DNA from: ZC4RG29 sp035304385
Lineage (GTDB): Bacteria > Bacteroidota > Bacteroidia > Cytophagales > Cyclobacteriaceae
DNA length: 64,000 nucleotides
Direction: 5' to 3'
NCBI GenBank assembly: GCA_035304385.1
Contig: DATGQD010000045.1
Coordinates: forward strand, 15,716-79,715
Part shown: positions 63,367 to 64,000 of the stretch, piece by piece
How positions within the stretch are numbered: position 1 is the stretch's first letter
Layout of the letters: each line of letters starts with the position of its first letter
Made by a program: the position numbers and the translations under genes
The notes under the pieces: model-generated
Told to the model about the DNA's origin: nothing
Seen by the model: only the letters and a program-made list of their open reading frames with translations
Database searches by the model: none

Positions 63367-64000
63367 CTACGGGTTCTGGCGGAAGGCCAGTAAGGGAACC
63401 CTACTTTGGAAGGCCAGTTTTCGCGTGAGGCTTCTGTCAAACAACTTCTCATACACACTGTGCTCATGCGTAAAGGTCGTGAGCAGGTCGCCCGACGTCT
63501 CCTTGACGTACGCCTCGACAGCCCGGTCCACATCGCGGTCGGCAACCACCTTCACGACGAACTGGTCATAGTCGACCTTGTTAATCGCTTCTTGTATCCG
63601 GGCTTCCGCCTCCGGCACCTCTTTGGCGTCCGATGCGGCGTGAAAAATATGCACTGATGATTCGAATATCTTCACAAAGGGAAGCATGGTGGCGAGTTCA
63701 TCCTCGATGTGCGCGAGGTCCGTGGCGTACACGAGCTTCTTTATCCCGTCAAATTCTGCCAGCTCAGGTACCACAAGGACGGGAATATGACTGATCTCAA
63801 TGAGTGACGCCGTATTGCTTCCGAGGACAACCTTCTTCAATCCATTAGCGCCTCGCGTGCCGATGACAATCAGTCCGGACCGAAGCTTTTTTGCTTCGTT
63901 CTTAACCGAGGCATTGAAGGACGAACCCTGTACGATGCGGTGCTGAAGAGGTTTGGTGGTTTTCAGCTTGCCCGCCAGTTCGGCCGTCAGCAATTCCATA
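63367..64000 (-). CDS. Universal stress protein, tandem UspA domains, N-terminus beyond window
   Basis: At least 210 residues are visible. The C-terminal half of a first UspA domain carries the nucleotide-binding GTRGANGLKKVVLGSNTASLI motif, followed by a second UspA-like domain (about 85-210) that lacks the full glycine motif. The ATG at 63999 lies in the middle of the first domain, so the true start is outside the window. It ends 8 nt from the convergent asnS stop. Usp proteins bind ATP and help survival under stress. Confidence 0.85.
   Translation of the reverse strand, partial: MELLTAELAGKLKTTKPLQHRIVQGSSFNASVKNEAKKLRSGLIVIGTRGANGLKKVVLGSNTASLIEISHIPVLVVPELAEFDGIKKLVYATDLAHIEDELATMLPFVKIFESSVHIFHAASDAKEVPEAEARIQEAINKVDYDQFVVKVVADRDVDRAVEAYVKETSGDLLTTFTHEHSVYEKLFDRSLTRKLAFQSRVPLLAFRQNP

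Overview
This window reads as a piece of chromosome from a member of the Bacteroidota, most likely an aerobic Cytophagales-type bacterium. Supporting signs are type IX secretion system relatives (porQ, a PorE-like OmpA protein, a PorT-like barrel), Bacteroidota-type promoters (TTG, 19-21 bp, TAnnTTTG) in front of several housekeeping genes, the rplM-rpsI-rpsB-tsf order, a Na+-NQR operon, DUF2795 and DUF4421 proteins, and methylmalonyl-CoA mutase next to dnaA. The genus is not determinable from the sequence alone. There are no insertion sequences, phage genes or CRISPR arrays. Coding density is very high, and several convergent gene pairs have almost no space between them or overlap.

Layout. 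1-7 kb: a GyrI-like protein fragment and its WYL regulator, a glycosyltransferase/GH57 pair for storage glucan, a small secreted repeat protein and a NarL-type two-component system. 7-13 kb: a DUF502 membrane protein and the nqrABCDE operon, which ends at a strong terminator without nqrF. 12.6-21.5 kb: cmk with a coupled 40-residue lipoprotein gene, a small coiled-coil protein, the ribosomal operon rplM-rpsI-rpsB-tsf, rluA-phoR-phoB, a COG4324 metallopeptidase and recA. 21.5-29 kb: a MacB-type permease, queA, ispD, DUF2795, ettA, a DUF486 membrane protein, a lipid A-type acyltransferase and sixA. 29-37 kb: DUF4421 protein, hslU, porQ and lon in one run, then the PorE-like protein. 37-44 kb: dxr-rseP, a GH3 protein, an HtrA protease and dnaA.

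44-54.7 kb is the most accessory-looking part: mutA-mutB, then a 1417-residue exported TPR-CHAT protein, an exported protein with a glutamine-amidotransferase-like Cys elbow, and a membrane class III nucleotide cyclase whose 3' end overlaps an alpha/beta hydrolase gene. The hydrolase and a TetR regulator share near-identical palindromic operators. 56-64 kb: a lipoprotein, HU, a SlyD-like FKBP, tRNA-Arg(ACG), the PorT-like barrel, a PAP2-like membrane protein, rpoN, asnS and a universal stress protein cut by the window end.

The genes suggest a cell running a sodium-pumping respiratory chain, with storage polysaccharide metabolism, envelope protein quality control (RseP, HtrA, Lon, HslU) and T9SS-type outer membrane export. 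I found no single convincing new defence or mobile system. The strongest unexplained signals are the CTGCNN hexamer repeats in three convergent intergenic regions, the REP-like repeat block before ispD, the tiny coupled lipoprotein before cmk, and the CHAT/amidotransferase-like/cyclase cluster.
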